From Hyphomicrobiales bacterium (GTDB taxonomy: Bacteria > Pseudomonadota > Alphaproteobacteria > Rhizobiales > Xanthobacteraceae): DNA of 60,719 nucleotides. Position numbers and translations under genes: made by a program. The notes below the pieces were generated by a model. It was not told the origin of the DNA and ran no database searches. It saw only the letters and a program-made list of their open reading frames with translations. Positions within the stretch are counted from its first letter, which is position 1, and each line of letters begins with the position of its first letter. Shown here piece by piece: positions 51,104 through 59,345 of this stretch. The stretch covers positions 1-60,719 of the forward strand of contig JAKFYI010000028.1 in NCBI GenBank assembly GCA_021730985.1, in the 5' to 3' direction.

Positions 51104-52153
51104 ATGAACAGGCCTGAGATTTTCGTCCGGGACGGCACGGCCTCCCAATCCAGCCGGATCGGGGTGGTGATCGTCAATCTCGGCACTCCCGACGCCACCG
51201 ACGCAGGCTCGGTGCGGCGCTATCTGCGCGAATTTCTCAGCGACAGCCGGGTGATCGAGAACCAGGGGCTGGTCTGGAAGTTCATCCTCAACGCCATCAT
51301 TCTGACGCGGCGGCCGCGCGCCAAGGGGCTCGACTACGAGAAAATCTGGAATCGCGACAAGAACGAGTCCCCGCTCAAGACCATCACCCGCGCCCAGGCC
51401 GGCAAGCTGCGCGCCGCGGTGGAGCAGGGCGCCGTGCCATCCGCCGTTCCCGGCATCGTGGTCGATTGGGCGATGCGCTACGGCAACCCGTCGCTGGAAT
51501 CCCGCCTCGAAGCGCTGGTCAAACTCGGCTGCGAGCGCATCCTGCTGGTGCCGCTCTATCCGCAATACGCCGCGGCGACGACGGCCACGGTCTGCGACGC
51601 TGCGTTCGTTACGCTCGCGAAGCTGCGTTTCCAGCCCACGTTGCGCGTGGTGCCGCCGTATTACGACGATCCGGTCTATATCGACGCGCTGGCGGTTTCG
51701 ATTGAAACGGAACTGAAAAAGCTGCCGTTCGTGCCGGACATGATCCTTGCCTCGTTTCACGGCATCCCGAAATCCTATGCCGACGAAGGCGATCCGTATC
51801 CCGAGCAATGCAAGGAGACGGCGCGGCTGTTGCGCGCGCGGCTCAAGCTCGACGAAAGCAGGTTCATGCTGACGTTCCAGTCGCGGTTCGGCCGCGCCGA
51901 ATGGCTGCAGCCCTACACCGACATCACGGTGAAGCAATTGGCGGCGAGCGGGGTGAAGAACCTCGCGGTCGTCACGCCCGGCTTCGCCGCCGACTGTCTG
52001 GAGACGCTGGAGGAGATCGCGGTCGAGAACGGTGACTTCTTCAAGCAGGCCGGCGGCGTCAACTTCGCCGCCATCCCGTGTCTCAACGACAGCGAGCCAG
52101 GCATGGAACTGCTGGTCCATTTGGTGCGGCGCGAGTTGCAGGGCTGGGTGTGA
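51104..52153 (+). CDS. hemH: Ferrochelatase
   Basis: Inserts Fe2+ into protoporphyrin IX, the last step of heme synthesis, at the cytosolic membrane face. The 349-residue protein shows the HemH motifs VVIVNLGTPD, RRYLREFLSD and LVPLYPQYAAATTA, the catalytic SFHGIP (His219) and the late VVTPGFAADCLETLEEI segment with the metal-site Glu. The ATG at 51104 is preferred to a GTG six bases earlier. It is divergent from the nucleotidase gene, with a 101-base gap. No Cys cluster for an iron-sulfur centre is apparent. Confidence 0.95.
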   Translation: MNRPEIFVRDGTASQSSRIGVVIVNLGTPDATDAGSVRRYLREFLSDSRVIENQGLVWKFILNAIILTRRPRAKGLDYEKIWNRDKNESPLKTITRAQAGKLRAAVEQGAVPSAVPGIVVDWAMRYGNPSLESRLEALVKLGCERILLVPLYPQYAAATTATVCDAAFVTLAKLRFQPTLRVVPPYYDDPVYIDALAVSIETELKKLPFVPDMILASFHGIPKSYADEGDPYPEQCKETARLLRARLKLDESRFMLTFQSRFGRAEWLQPYTDITVKQLAASGVKNLAVVTPGFAADCLETLEEIAVENGDFFKQAGGVNFAAIPCLNDSEPGMELLVHLVRRELQGWV

Positions 52154-52266
52154 CGTTGAGGCGAAAGTGAACCTGATGCAGGCTTCGACCGACCAATTCT
52201 ATTGATGCTGCCGTGTTTGCCCGCGCGGGGCATGGCCATACCTTGTTTGCCTGGAGGACGACGTTC

Positions 52267-53271
52267 ATGGAGGACTTCTCGATGCTGCTCGGCGTCAATC
52301 TTTTCGTCGTTGTGCTCGTCATCCTCGCCATCCTGACGCTGGTGTCGGGCGTCAAGACCGTGACGCAGGGCTACCATTGGACCATCGAGCGATTCGGCCG
52401 CTACACCCGCACGCTGAACTCAGGCCTCAACCTGATCGTGCCGTTCTTCGATCGTGTCGGGCGCAAGGTGAATATGATGGAGCAAGTGATCGACATTCCG
52501 CAGCAGGATGTCATCAGCAAGGACAATGCGACGGTCATGGTGGACGGCGTCGCGTTCTTTCAGGTGTTCGATGCCGCCAAGGCGAGCTACGAGATCACCA
52601 ATCTCGACCGTGCCATTATCACCTTGACGATGACCAACCTTCGTTCCGTGATGGGCTCGATGGACCTCGACCAGATGTTGTCGCACCGCGACGAGATCAA
52701 CGAGCGGCTGCTGCGCGTTGTCGATGCCGCGGTCTCGCCGTGGGGCGTCAAGGTCAACCGCATCGAGATCAAGGACATCGTGCCGCCCGCCGACCTGATC
52801 CAGTCGATGGGCCGGCAGATGAAGGCGGAGCGCGAGAAGCGTGCCGAGATCCTGCAGGCCGAGGGCATGCGCCAGTCGGCCATCCTCAAGGCCGAGGGCC
52901 AGAAGCAATCCCAGATCCTGGAAGCCGAGGGCCGTAGAGAGGCTGCGTTCCGCGACGCCGAGGCGCGCGAACGTCTCGCCCAGGCGGAAGCCAAGGCGAC
53001 CGAGATGGTGAGCCTGGCGGTCGCCAACGGCGACGTGCAGGCGCTCAACTATTTCGTCGCCGAGAAGTATATGAAGGCGCTGACCCATCTCGCCGACTCG
53101 CCCAATCAGAAGGTGCTCATCATGCCGATCGAGGTGACCAGCGTGCTGGGCTCGATCGCGGGCATTGGCGAGATCGCCAAGGCGACGTTCGGCCCCGACG
53201 CGGTTCGCACGGCGCCATCGACGTCCACGCCCTCGGTGCCGCGCCGGCCGACCGGTCCGGCGACCACATGA
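52267..53271 (+). CDS. SPFH/Band 7 membrane protein, QmcA-like
   Basis: Stomatin-type protein of 334 residues. One N-terminal helix (about 10-28) anchors it; the SPFH domain (30-200) has [20 protein letters not shown] and [17 protein letters not shown], and a long charged coiled coil (215-280) contains repeated AEG-x-KQ-type units. The C-terminal tail is Pro/Thr-rich. QmcA-like proteins scaffold membrane proteases. The ATG at 52267 follows GGAGGAC; the frame extends 18 codons upstream. It overlaps the NfeD gene by four bases (ATGA), the classic pair. Confidence 0.92.
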   Translation: MEDFSMLLGVNLFVVVLVILAILTLVSGVKTVTQGYHWTIERFGRYTRTLNSGLNLIVPFFDRVGRKVNMMEQVIDIPQQDVISKDNATVMVDGVAFFQVFDAAKASYEITNLDRAIITLTMTNLRSVMGSMDLDQMLSHRDEINERLLRVVDAAVSPWGVKVNRIEIKDIVPPADLIQSMGRQMKAEREKRAEILQAEGMRQSAILKAEGQKQSQILEAEGRREAAFRDAEARERLAQAEAKATEMVSLAVANGDVQALNYFVAEKYMKALTHLADSPNQKVLIMPIEVTSVLGSIAGIGEIAKATFGPDAVRTAPSTSTPSVPRRPTGPATT

Positions 53272-53726
53272 CGGGTTTCGATATGATGCCGTTCATCGTT
53301 TCGCTGGGGCCCTGGAAATGGGTGATCCTCGGCGCGGTCCTGCTGGCGCTGGAACTGGCCGTGCCCGGCGCCTTCATGATGTGGCTCGGGCTTGCCGCGG
53401 TTCTGGTCGGGCTGATCTCGTTCGTGGTGGATTGGTCGTGGCAGGCGCAGCTCGTCGCGTTCGCGATCTTTACCGCGGCGTCGGTGCCGCTGTGGCGGCG
53501 CTTCGCCCGCAAAGTGGACCCGCAGTTGGAGTCGCCGTTTCTCAACCGCCGCACCGAGGCGCTGATCGGCCGCGTGTTCACGCTCGAAAAGCCGATCGCC
53601 GACGGCGTGGGCACCGTGCGGATCGACGATACGATCTGGCGGGTGAACGGGCCGGATACCGACGCCGGCAACCGGGTCCGGGTGGTGCGCGCCGACGGCG
53701 CCAACCTCACCGTCGAGCCCGCCTGA
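53268..53726 (+). CDS. NfeD-family membrane protein
   Basis: Partner of the SPFH protein, 152 residues. Three hydrophobic helices (about 15-75) precede a C-terminal OB-fold domain (about 95-150) with [29 protein letters not shown], a typical short NfeD arrangement without the protease domain. The start overlaps the SPFH stop (ATGA), so the two are made together; they probably form a membrane-microdomain complex for quality control. Confidence 0.92.
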   Translation: MTGFDMMPFIVSLGPWKWVILGAVLLALELAVPGAFMMWLGLAAVLVGLISFVVDWSWQAQLVAFAIFTAASVPLWRRFARKVDPQLESPFLNRRTEALIGRVFTLEKPIADGVGTVRIDDTIWRVNGPDTDAGNRVRVVRADGANLTVEPA

Positions 53727-53754
53727 ACCGGCCTTCCGGGGCCGTAAGGTCTCG

Positions 53755-53784
53755 TTAACCACAATTCTTTAACCCTCGTTAACC
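53755..53784. promoter_or_regulatory. TTAACC cluster upstream of the beta-barrel gene
   Basis: Three TTAACC hexamers at 53755, 53769 and 53779 within 30 bases. They resemble CtrA half-sites, but the spacing (start-to-start 14 and 10) does not match the N7 consensus. It may be a regulatory region for the next gene. Confidence 0.3.
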
Positions 53785-53803
53785 ACGGCCGTCCGGGCGG
53801 CCG

Positions 53804-55453
53804 GTGCCGGCTGACGTTCGTCCCTGTCGAACAGGGGCGTGCGGACGCTGGCGCGATGCATTGTGCAAACGGGGGTCGCCTCTGCTGAGCGGCTGGTCCA
53901 GGGCTGTCACTGTTGCGCTCGGCTTCGCCGCCGTTGCGCTCGCAGGCGAAGCGTCGGCGCAGACCGGCACGCGGTCGCTGTTCCAGCCGTCGCTGACCGA
54001 TCCGAACAACGCGCAGCGCTTCAGCAAGCCCCCGGAGGGCACCACCCGCGCAACGCAGCCCGCAGCGACTCCGTCCGCCAGCGCGAGCGCCGGCGAAACC
54101 GGATTCGACTCCACCGGCTCGATCGCGAAGAAGCGCAAGCTGAAGCGCAAGCCTGGCAGTCCGTTCCCGGTGCCGCGCGCCGGCGCCGTCACCGTGCTCG
54201 GCGCGCCGCAGCAATCGACCGGCCAGACCTCCGCGCAGCAGATCGGTGTGCGCGGCGCCTACGCCAACGTCTCCAAGCCGCCGGATGCGCCGGTGCGCCG
54301 CCCGCTGCCGCCCAGCATCGATCCGTTCGAGCCGGTCGGCGTGCGGGTCGGGGAATTCCTGCTGCGGCCGTCGGTTGAACTGGGCTACGGCATCGACAGC
54401 AATCCGAACCGCACGCCCAACGGTCCGCGCTCCGGCTTCTACCAGGTGCTGCCGGAACTGCAGGCCAAGTCGTTCTGGTCGCGCCACGAGTTGGGCGGCA
54501 GCCTGCGCGGCAGCTACACCGGCTACGACTCACTGCCGTCCGCCAACCGTCCGACCGCGGACGGCAAGGTGTTCGGACGGCTCGATGCGACGCACGATTT
54601 GCGCTTCGATGGCGAGGGCCGCTTCTCGATGGGCACCGACAACCCCGGCAGCCCGAACCTGCAGGCGGGACTGGCGAAACTGCCGATCTTCACGATCTGG
54701 GGCGTCACCGCGGGCGTGGCGCAGCGCTTCAACCGGCTCGACCTGTCGGTGAAGGGCAGCGTGGATCGCACCGAATTTCAGGACTCGGAACTGGTCGATG
54801 GCACCAGCGTCAGCAACCAGGACCGCAACTACTATCAATATCGCGTGCAATCGCGTGCCAGCTACGAGTTCACTCCCGGCCTCAAACCGTTCGTGGAGTT
54901 GGACCTCGATCAGCGCAAGCACGACGCGGCATGCACCTGCGATGCCATCGACCGCAGCTCAAGCGCGTTCACGCCGAAGGCTGGCGTGACGTTCGAGCTG
55001 GCGCGCCGCCTCACCGGCGAGGTTTCGGTCGGCTACACGACGCGCGACTACGTCAGTCCGGCGCTCGATACGCTGCGCGGCTGGGTGATCGATTCCTCGC
55101 TGGTCTGGGCCGCGACGGGGCTGACCACGGTGACGCTGCTGGCGAATTCAAGGGTCGATGAAACCGTGGTCGCCGGTGTATCCGGCACGCTGCGGCAGGA
55201 CGTCGGACTGCAGGTCGATCACGCGTTCCGGCGCTGGCTGATCGGCACGGTCAAGGTCGGATACGGCATGGACGACTATGTCGGCTGGGACCGTCAGGAC
55301 AAGCGGACCTCGCTGTCCGCGATCATCACCTACAAGATGAGCCGCGAGTTCTGGCTCAAGGGCGAGTTCCGCCAGGAATGGCTGCGCTCCAACGCGCTGG
55401 GCGTCAATTACGACGCCAGCATCTTCCTGGTCGGCGTGAAGATGCAGCGTTAG
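53804..55453 (+). CDS. Outer membrane beta-barrel protein (BBP2_2-like)
   Basis: Predicted outer membrane protein of up to 549 residues. A hydrophobic signal-like stretch (about 33-52, ending EASAQ) precedes a long Pro/Ala/Thr-rich linker (55-180), then a barrel (about 180-549) of alternating strands, with GYGIDSNPNRTPNG and an FYQVLPELQAKSFW start, like the putative porin family. The last residue is not aromatic (ends VGVKMQR). The start is uncertain: only a GTG at 53804 or a TTG at 53861 precede the signal. The terminal repeat at 55453 follows directly. Function unknown. Confidence 0.78.
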   Translation: MPADVRPCRTGACGRWRDALCKRGSPLLSGWSRAVTVALGFAAVALAGEASAQTGTRSLFQPSLTDPNNAQRFSKPPEGTTRATQPAATPSASASAGETGFDSTGSIAKKRKLKRKPGSPFPVPRAGAVTVLGAPQQSTGQTSAQQIGVRGAYANVSKPPDAPVRRPLPPSIDPFEPVGVRVGEFLLRPSVELGYGIDSNPNRTPNGPRSGFYQVLPELQAKSFWSRHELGGSLRGSYTGYDSLPSANRPTADGKVFGRLDATHDLRFDGEGRFSMGTDNPGSPNLQAGLAKLPIFTIWGVTAGVAQRFNRLDLSVKGSVDRTEFQDSELVDGTSVSNQDRNYYQYRVQSRASYEFTPGLKPFVELDLDQRKHDAACTCDAIDRSSSAFTPKAGVTFELARRLTGEVSVGYTTRDYVSPALDTLRGWVIDSSLVWAATGLTTVTLLANSRVDETVVAGVSGTLRQDVGLQVDHAFRRWLIGTVKVGYGMDDYVGWDRQDKRTSLSAIITYKMSREFWLKGEFRQEWLRSNALGVNYDASIFLVGVKMQR

Positions 55454-55501
55454 AGCATGATCCCGAAAAGTGGGAACCGGTTTTCGGAAAAGATCATGCT
55501 C
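55453..55501. repeat. 49-bp palindromic repeat (GAGCATGATC type)
   Basis: GAGCATGATC (55453-55462) pairs with GATCATGCTC (55492-55501); inside, CCGAAAA pairs with TTTTCGG. It begins on the last base of the barrel gene's stop codon and lies between convergent genes. This sequence type is dispersed in many Rhizobiales genomes and can act as a hairpin terminator. Confidence 0.85.
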
Positions 55502-55511
55502 AAACAGACCG

Positions 55512-56390
55512 CTACTTCTTGAGCATGCTGTCGATTTCCTTGCGGAACGCCGGCGCGATGTCGTCGCGCGCCAGCGCATAGGCGACGTTGGCGGTGAGGA
55601 AGCCGACCTTCGAACCGCAGTCGAAGCTGCGGCCCTGGAACTTTAGTCCGTGGAACGGCTGCTCCTTGGCCAGGCGGATCATCGAGTCGGTCAGTTGGAT
55701 TTCTCCGCCCGCGCCGCCCTGTTGGGTTGCGAGCAGCTTGAAGATTTCCGGCTGCAGGATGTAGCGGCCGGTGATGATGAGGTTGGATGGCGCCTTCTCG
55801 CGCGGCGGCTTCTCGACCATCTCGGTGATGGCGAACGACGGGCCGCTCGACCGGCCGACGCCGACCACGCCGTACTGGTGGATGCGCTCCATCGCCATCT
55901 CTTCGACCGCGACGATGTTCGAAGCCTCGGGGAGCGAGCGATAGACGTCGATCATTTGCTTCAGGCAGCCGGGCTTGTTCTGCACCAGCACGTCAGGCAG
56001 CAGCAGCGCGAACGGCTCGTTGCCGACCAGTTCGCGCGCGCACCAAACCGCGTGGCCAAGGCCGAGCGGCGATTGCTGGCGGGTGAAGCTCGCGCTGCCT
56101 GCGCCGGGGAGATCGGCTGCGAGAGCTGAAAGTTCGGCGGTCTTGTTGCGCTCCTTGAGCGTGACCTCAAGTTCGAACTGGCGGTCGAAATGATCCTCGA
56201 TCACGCCCTTGTTGCGGCCGGTGACGAAGATGAAATGCTCGATGCCGGCCTCCCGCGCCTCGTCCACGACGTGCTGGATCAGCGGCCGGTCCACCACCGG
56301 CAGCATCTCCTTGGGCATCGCCTTGGTGGCGGGCAGGAACCGGGTGCCGAGGCCTGCGACGGGAAAGATGGCCGTGCGGATGGGTTTCAT
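55512..56390 (-). CDS. galU: UTP--glucose-1-phosphate uridylyltransferase
   Basis: Makes UDP-glucose from UTP and glucose-1-phosphate for exopolysaccharide and lipid glycosylation. The 292-residue protein has the GalU nucleotide motif GLGTRFLPATKAMPKEMLP (14-32), the VDRPLIQHVVDEA block, the LLPDVLVQ metal-site segment, a VEKPPREKAPSNL loop and the C-terminal GLKFQGRSFDCGSKVGFL motif. Length is normal. Start ATG 56390. It is divergent from the first lytic transglycosylase with 187 bases between. Confidence 0.95.
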   Translation of the reverse strand: MKPIRTAIFPVAGLGTRFLPATKAMPKEMLPVVDRPLIQHVVDEAREAGIEHFIFVTGRNKGVIEDHFDRQFELEVTLKERNKTAELSALAADLPGAGSASFTRQQSPLGLGHAVWCARELVGNEPFALLLPDVLVQNKPGCLKQMIDVYRSLPEASNIVAVEEMAMERIHQYGVVGVGRSSGPSFAITEMVEKPPREKAPSNLIITGRYILQPEIFKLLATQQGGAGGEIQLTDSMIRLAKEQPFHGLKFQGRSFDCGSKVGFLTANVAYALARDDIAPAFRKEIDSMLKK

Positions 56391-56577
56391 GATGAGCCAG
56401 GGCGGGGTTGGGCCGGGAGCGGCGTCCGAATGTCGTGCAGTATTGAAGAATCAGCGCCGATTCAATAGGCCGCACCGGTGCGCCTCGGCCGGATTTGCGC
56501 CCATTAATGCGGTGGTACCGGCCGGCTGGCATTCTCCGGACAATGCTCCTTCTTTCTCTTTGTGATGGACGGCAACA

Positions 56578-57792
56578 ATGAGGCGATGGGCTTGGACGGC
56601 CGCTGCGGTGGCGCTCGGCGGCATCATCATGGCCGGATCGGCGGAAGCCGCGCCGCGCTGCCGCAACACCGGAAGCTTCGACGTCTGGATGGCCGCCTTC
56701 AAGAAGGAGGCGCTGTCGCAAGGCATCTCGCAGCGGGCGATCTCGTCTGCGCTCGACGGCGTGACGTTCGATCCGGCCATTATCCGCCGCGACAGCGGGC
56801 AAGCCGTGTTCCAGCAGAGCTTCCTGCAGTTCGCCGGTCGCATGACGGCAATCGGCCGCTACCAGAACGGGCTCAAGCAGTTGAAGGCGCATGCGCCGCT
56901 GCTGGCCCGCATCGAGCAGGCCACCGGCGTGCCGCCGGCGGTGGTCGTCGCGCTGTGGGGCCTGGAAAGCGACTACGGCGCCTACAAGGGCGGCACCTAC
57001 AACATCATCCGTGCGGTGGCGACGCTGGCCTATGACTGCCGGCGCTCGGCGTTCTTCCGCGATCAATTGATGGGCGCGCTGCGCATCGTGCAGCGCGGCG
57101 ACCTGCGGGCGGATCAGATGATTGGAAATTGGGCCGGCGAGCTGGGTCCGACGCAATTCACTCCATCGGACTATTTCAAGCACGGTCTCGATTTCGACGG
57201 CGACGGCCGCGTCGATATGATCAACAGCCTGCCGGATGCGCTCGCGTCGGCCGCCAACCTGATGAAGAGCTTCGGCTGGCAGAAGGGTCAGCCGTGGCTT
57301 CAGGAGGTGCGGGTGCCCGACAAGATGCCGTGGGAGGAATCCGGTCTCGACATCCAGCATCCGCGCTCGCAGTGGGTGAAGTGGGGCGTCAGCGCCGTGC
57401 AGGGCAAGCTGGCGGCGGACAACCTGCCGGCCTCGCTGGTGCTGCCGATGGGCCGGCTCGGCCCGGCCTTCCTGGCCTATCCGAACTTCAAGTCGTACAC
57501 CGAATGGAACGCGGCCTTCGTTTATGCGACCACCGCGGCCTATTTCGGAACCAGGCTCGCTGGCGCTCCGGTGGTGAGCCCAGGCAACGGCCAACCCGTG
57601 GTGCCGACCACCGAGCAGATCCAGGAATTGCAGCGGCTGCTGATCGCACGGAAGCTGCTGACCGGCGAAGCCGACGGCCGGCTCGGCTCGCAGACCCGCG
57701 CCGCGGTGAAGCAGGCGCAGTTGAAGGCCGGCCTGCCGGCGGACGCTTATCCAACGGCCGAACTGATCGAACGGCTGCGCGGCGGGCGCTGA
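56578..57792 (+). CDS. Lytic murein transglycosylase B-type, with PG-binding domain (copy 1)
   Basis: Exported peptidoglycan glycosidase of 404 residues. Signal 1-25 (AEAAP). The SLT_2/MltB domain spans about 30-325: WGLESDYG carries the catalytic Glu130, followed by ADQMIGNWAGELGPTQF and the calcium-like DFDGDGRVDM loop. The C-terminal peptidoglycan-binding domain (345-404) has LQRLLIARKLLTGEADGRLGSQTRAAV. It cleaves the MurNAc-GlcNAc bond to give 1,6-anhydro ends. The start ATG has no strong ribosome site. The paralog begins 101 bases after its stop. Confidence 0.93.
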   Translation: MRRWAWTAAAVALGGIIMAGSAEAAPRCRNTGSFDVWMAAFKKEALSQGISQRAISSALDGVTFDPAIIRRDSGQAVFQQSFLQFAGRMTAIGRYQNGLKQLKAHAPLLARIEQATGVPPAVVVALWGLESDYGAYKGGTYNIIRAVATLAYDCRRSAFFRDQLMGALRIVQRGDLRADQMIGNWAGELGPTQFTPSDYFKHGLDFDGDGRVDMINSLPDALASAANLMKSFGWQKGQPWLQEVRVPDKMPWEESGLDIQHPRSQWVKWGVSAVQGKLAADNLPASLVLPMGRLGPAFLAYPNFKSYTEWNAAFVYATTAAYFGTRLAGAPVVSPGNGQPVVPTTEQIQELQRLLIARKLLTGEADGRLGSQTRAAVKQAQLKAGLPADAYPTAELIERLRGGR

Positions 57793-57893
57793 CACGCCGC
57801 CGCACCCCCGCAAAAGGGGTGCGGTTAACGCTCGCTCAACCATATGTTGCCCCAATGGGGTGCAAACTGGCGTGGTGTATTGAGGCAGACGGC

Positions 57894-59240
57894 ATGGCAC
57901 ATCTGACCCGTATTCTGGCGGCAACCGTCGCGGTCGGACTGGCTGCGCCCGTCCTCGCGCAAGGCACGACACCGCTGAAGCCGATCGGCCGGCAGGCGCA
58001 GTCCGCCCAACCGCCTGTCGCGCCCATTGCTCCGCCGCCTTCGCCGCCGCGGGAATGGACCGGCGAGGATGGCGCCTCCGGTCATCCGCAGATGAAGGCG
58101 TCCGCGATCCGCGCCGCCGCCGCCAATTTCGAAGGCTGCCTCGAAGGGCTTTGGCCGCTCGCCGCCAAGCGCAACATCTCGCGCGCCTCGTTCGACAAGT
58201 CGGTGAAGGGGCTGACGCCCGACCTTCGCATCATGGACCTGGTGGACTCGCAGCCCGAGTTCACCAAGGCGTTCTGGGACTATCTCGACATTCTGGTGAA
58301 CGACGCGCGTGTGCAGAACGGCCAGGACATGCTGAACAAGCACAAGGCCTCGTTCGACAAGGTCGAGAAGGCCTACGGCGTCGATCGCCACTACATCACC
58401 GCGATCTGGGGCGTGGAGTCGAACTACGGCACGCTGGGCGGCGACCGCCCGGTGATCCGCTCGACCGCGACGCTCGCGTGTGTCGGACGGCGGCAGGCCT
58501 ATTTCCGCGATGAATTTCTTGCGGCCTTGGAAATCCTGCATCGCAACGACGTGCGGGCCGATCAGCTCAAGGGCTCATGGGCCGGCGCGTTCGGCCCGAC
58601 CCAATTCATGCCGACATCGTTTAAGCGCTTTGCGGTGGACTTCGACGGCGACGGGCGGCGTGACGTGGTCGATACGCCGATCGACATGATCGCCTCGACG
58701 GCGAACAACCTGAAGAAGGACGGCTGGGTCGCGGGCCAGACCTGGGGCTACGAGGTCGTCCTGCCGAAGGGCTTCAATTATCTGCTGGCCGACCGCTCCA
58801 AGCAGAAGACGGTGGCGGAATGGGAGGCGCTCAACATCAAGCGCGCCGGTGGCAAGGCCTTCCCGCGCGGCGAGGACAAGGCCTACCTGCTGGTGCCCGC
58901 CGGTCATCAGGGTCCGTCGTTCCTGATGCTACAGAACTTCCGCGTCATCATGAAATACAACCCGGCCGAAGCCTACGCGATGGCGATCGGCCATCTCGCC
59001 GACCGGCTGCGCGGCGGCACGCCGTTCGTGCAGGCCTGGCCGCGCCACGAGGCGGTGCTTTCGCGCGAGGAGAGGCGCGAATTGCAGGAAAAATTGCGCG
59101 CCAAGGGCTTCGACGGGGGCGAGCCGACCGGCCGGCTCGGACCCAAGACCCGCGCCGCGGTCCGCGACTTCCAGTCCTCGGTCGGTCTGATCCCCGACGG
59201 CTTTGCCACCACTGCGATCCTGGCCCGTCTGCGCCGGTAA
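57894..59240 (+). CDS. Lytic murein transglycosylase B-type, with PG-binding domain (copy 2)
   Basis: Second MltB-type enzyme, 448 residues. Signal 1-22 (VLAQG) and a Pro/Ala/Gln-rich linker (25-55) not found in copy 1. The catalytic motif is WGVESNYG (Glu175), then ADQLKGSWAGAFGPTQF, DFDGDGRRDV and a C-terminal PG-binding domain (LQEKLRAKGFDGGEPTGRLGPKTRAAV). The ATG at 57894 follows GAGGCA; the open frame upstream is a shadow of copy 1. The linker suggests deeper reach into the wall. A TTAA-N7-TCAA sequence 60 bases upstream is CtrA-like but imperfect. Confidence 0.93.
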   Translation: MAHLTRILAATVAVGLAAPVLAQGTTPLKPIGRQAQSAQPPVAPIAPPPSPPREWTGEDGASGHPQMKASAIRAAAANFEGCLEGLWPLAAKRNISRASFDKSVKGLTPDLRIMDLVDSQPEFTKAFWDYLDILVNDARVQNGQDMLNKHKASFDKVEKAYGVDRHYITAIWGVESNYGTLGGDRPVIRSTATLACVGRRQAYFRDEFLAALEILHRNDVRADQLKGSWAGAFGPTQFMPTSFKRFAVDFDGDGRRDVVDTPIDMIASTANNLKKDGWVAGQTWGYEVVLPKGFNYLLADRSKQKTVAEWEALNIKRAGGKAFPRGEDKAYLLVPAGHQGPSFLMLQNFRVIMKYNPAEAYAMAIGHLADRLRGGTPFVQAWPRHEAVLSREERRELQEKLRAKGFDGGEPTGRLGPKTRAAVRDFQSSVGLIPDGFATTAILARLRR

Positions 59241-59345
59241 CCATTCCGGCTGCCTTCCGGTTGACAAGTTCGTCGCGCTATTGGCCGATAGCGGCTCGGC
59301 GCAGCCCTTTGATGCCGGGTTGCGAAGGCCCCGACCGGTACCCGT

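Noticed and set aside
53804..53881. ATG codons at 53856 and nearby as start of the beta-barrel gene
   Set aside because: They are out of frame with the signal peptide and barrel; only the GTG at 53804 and TTG at 53861 are in frame.
57826..57845. CtrA box upstream of the second transglycosylase
   Set aside because: TTAA-N7-TCAA has a mismatch in the second half; too weak to list as a site on its own.
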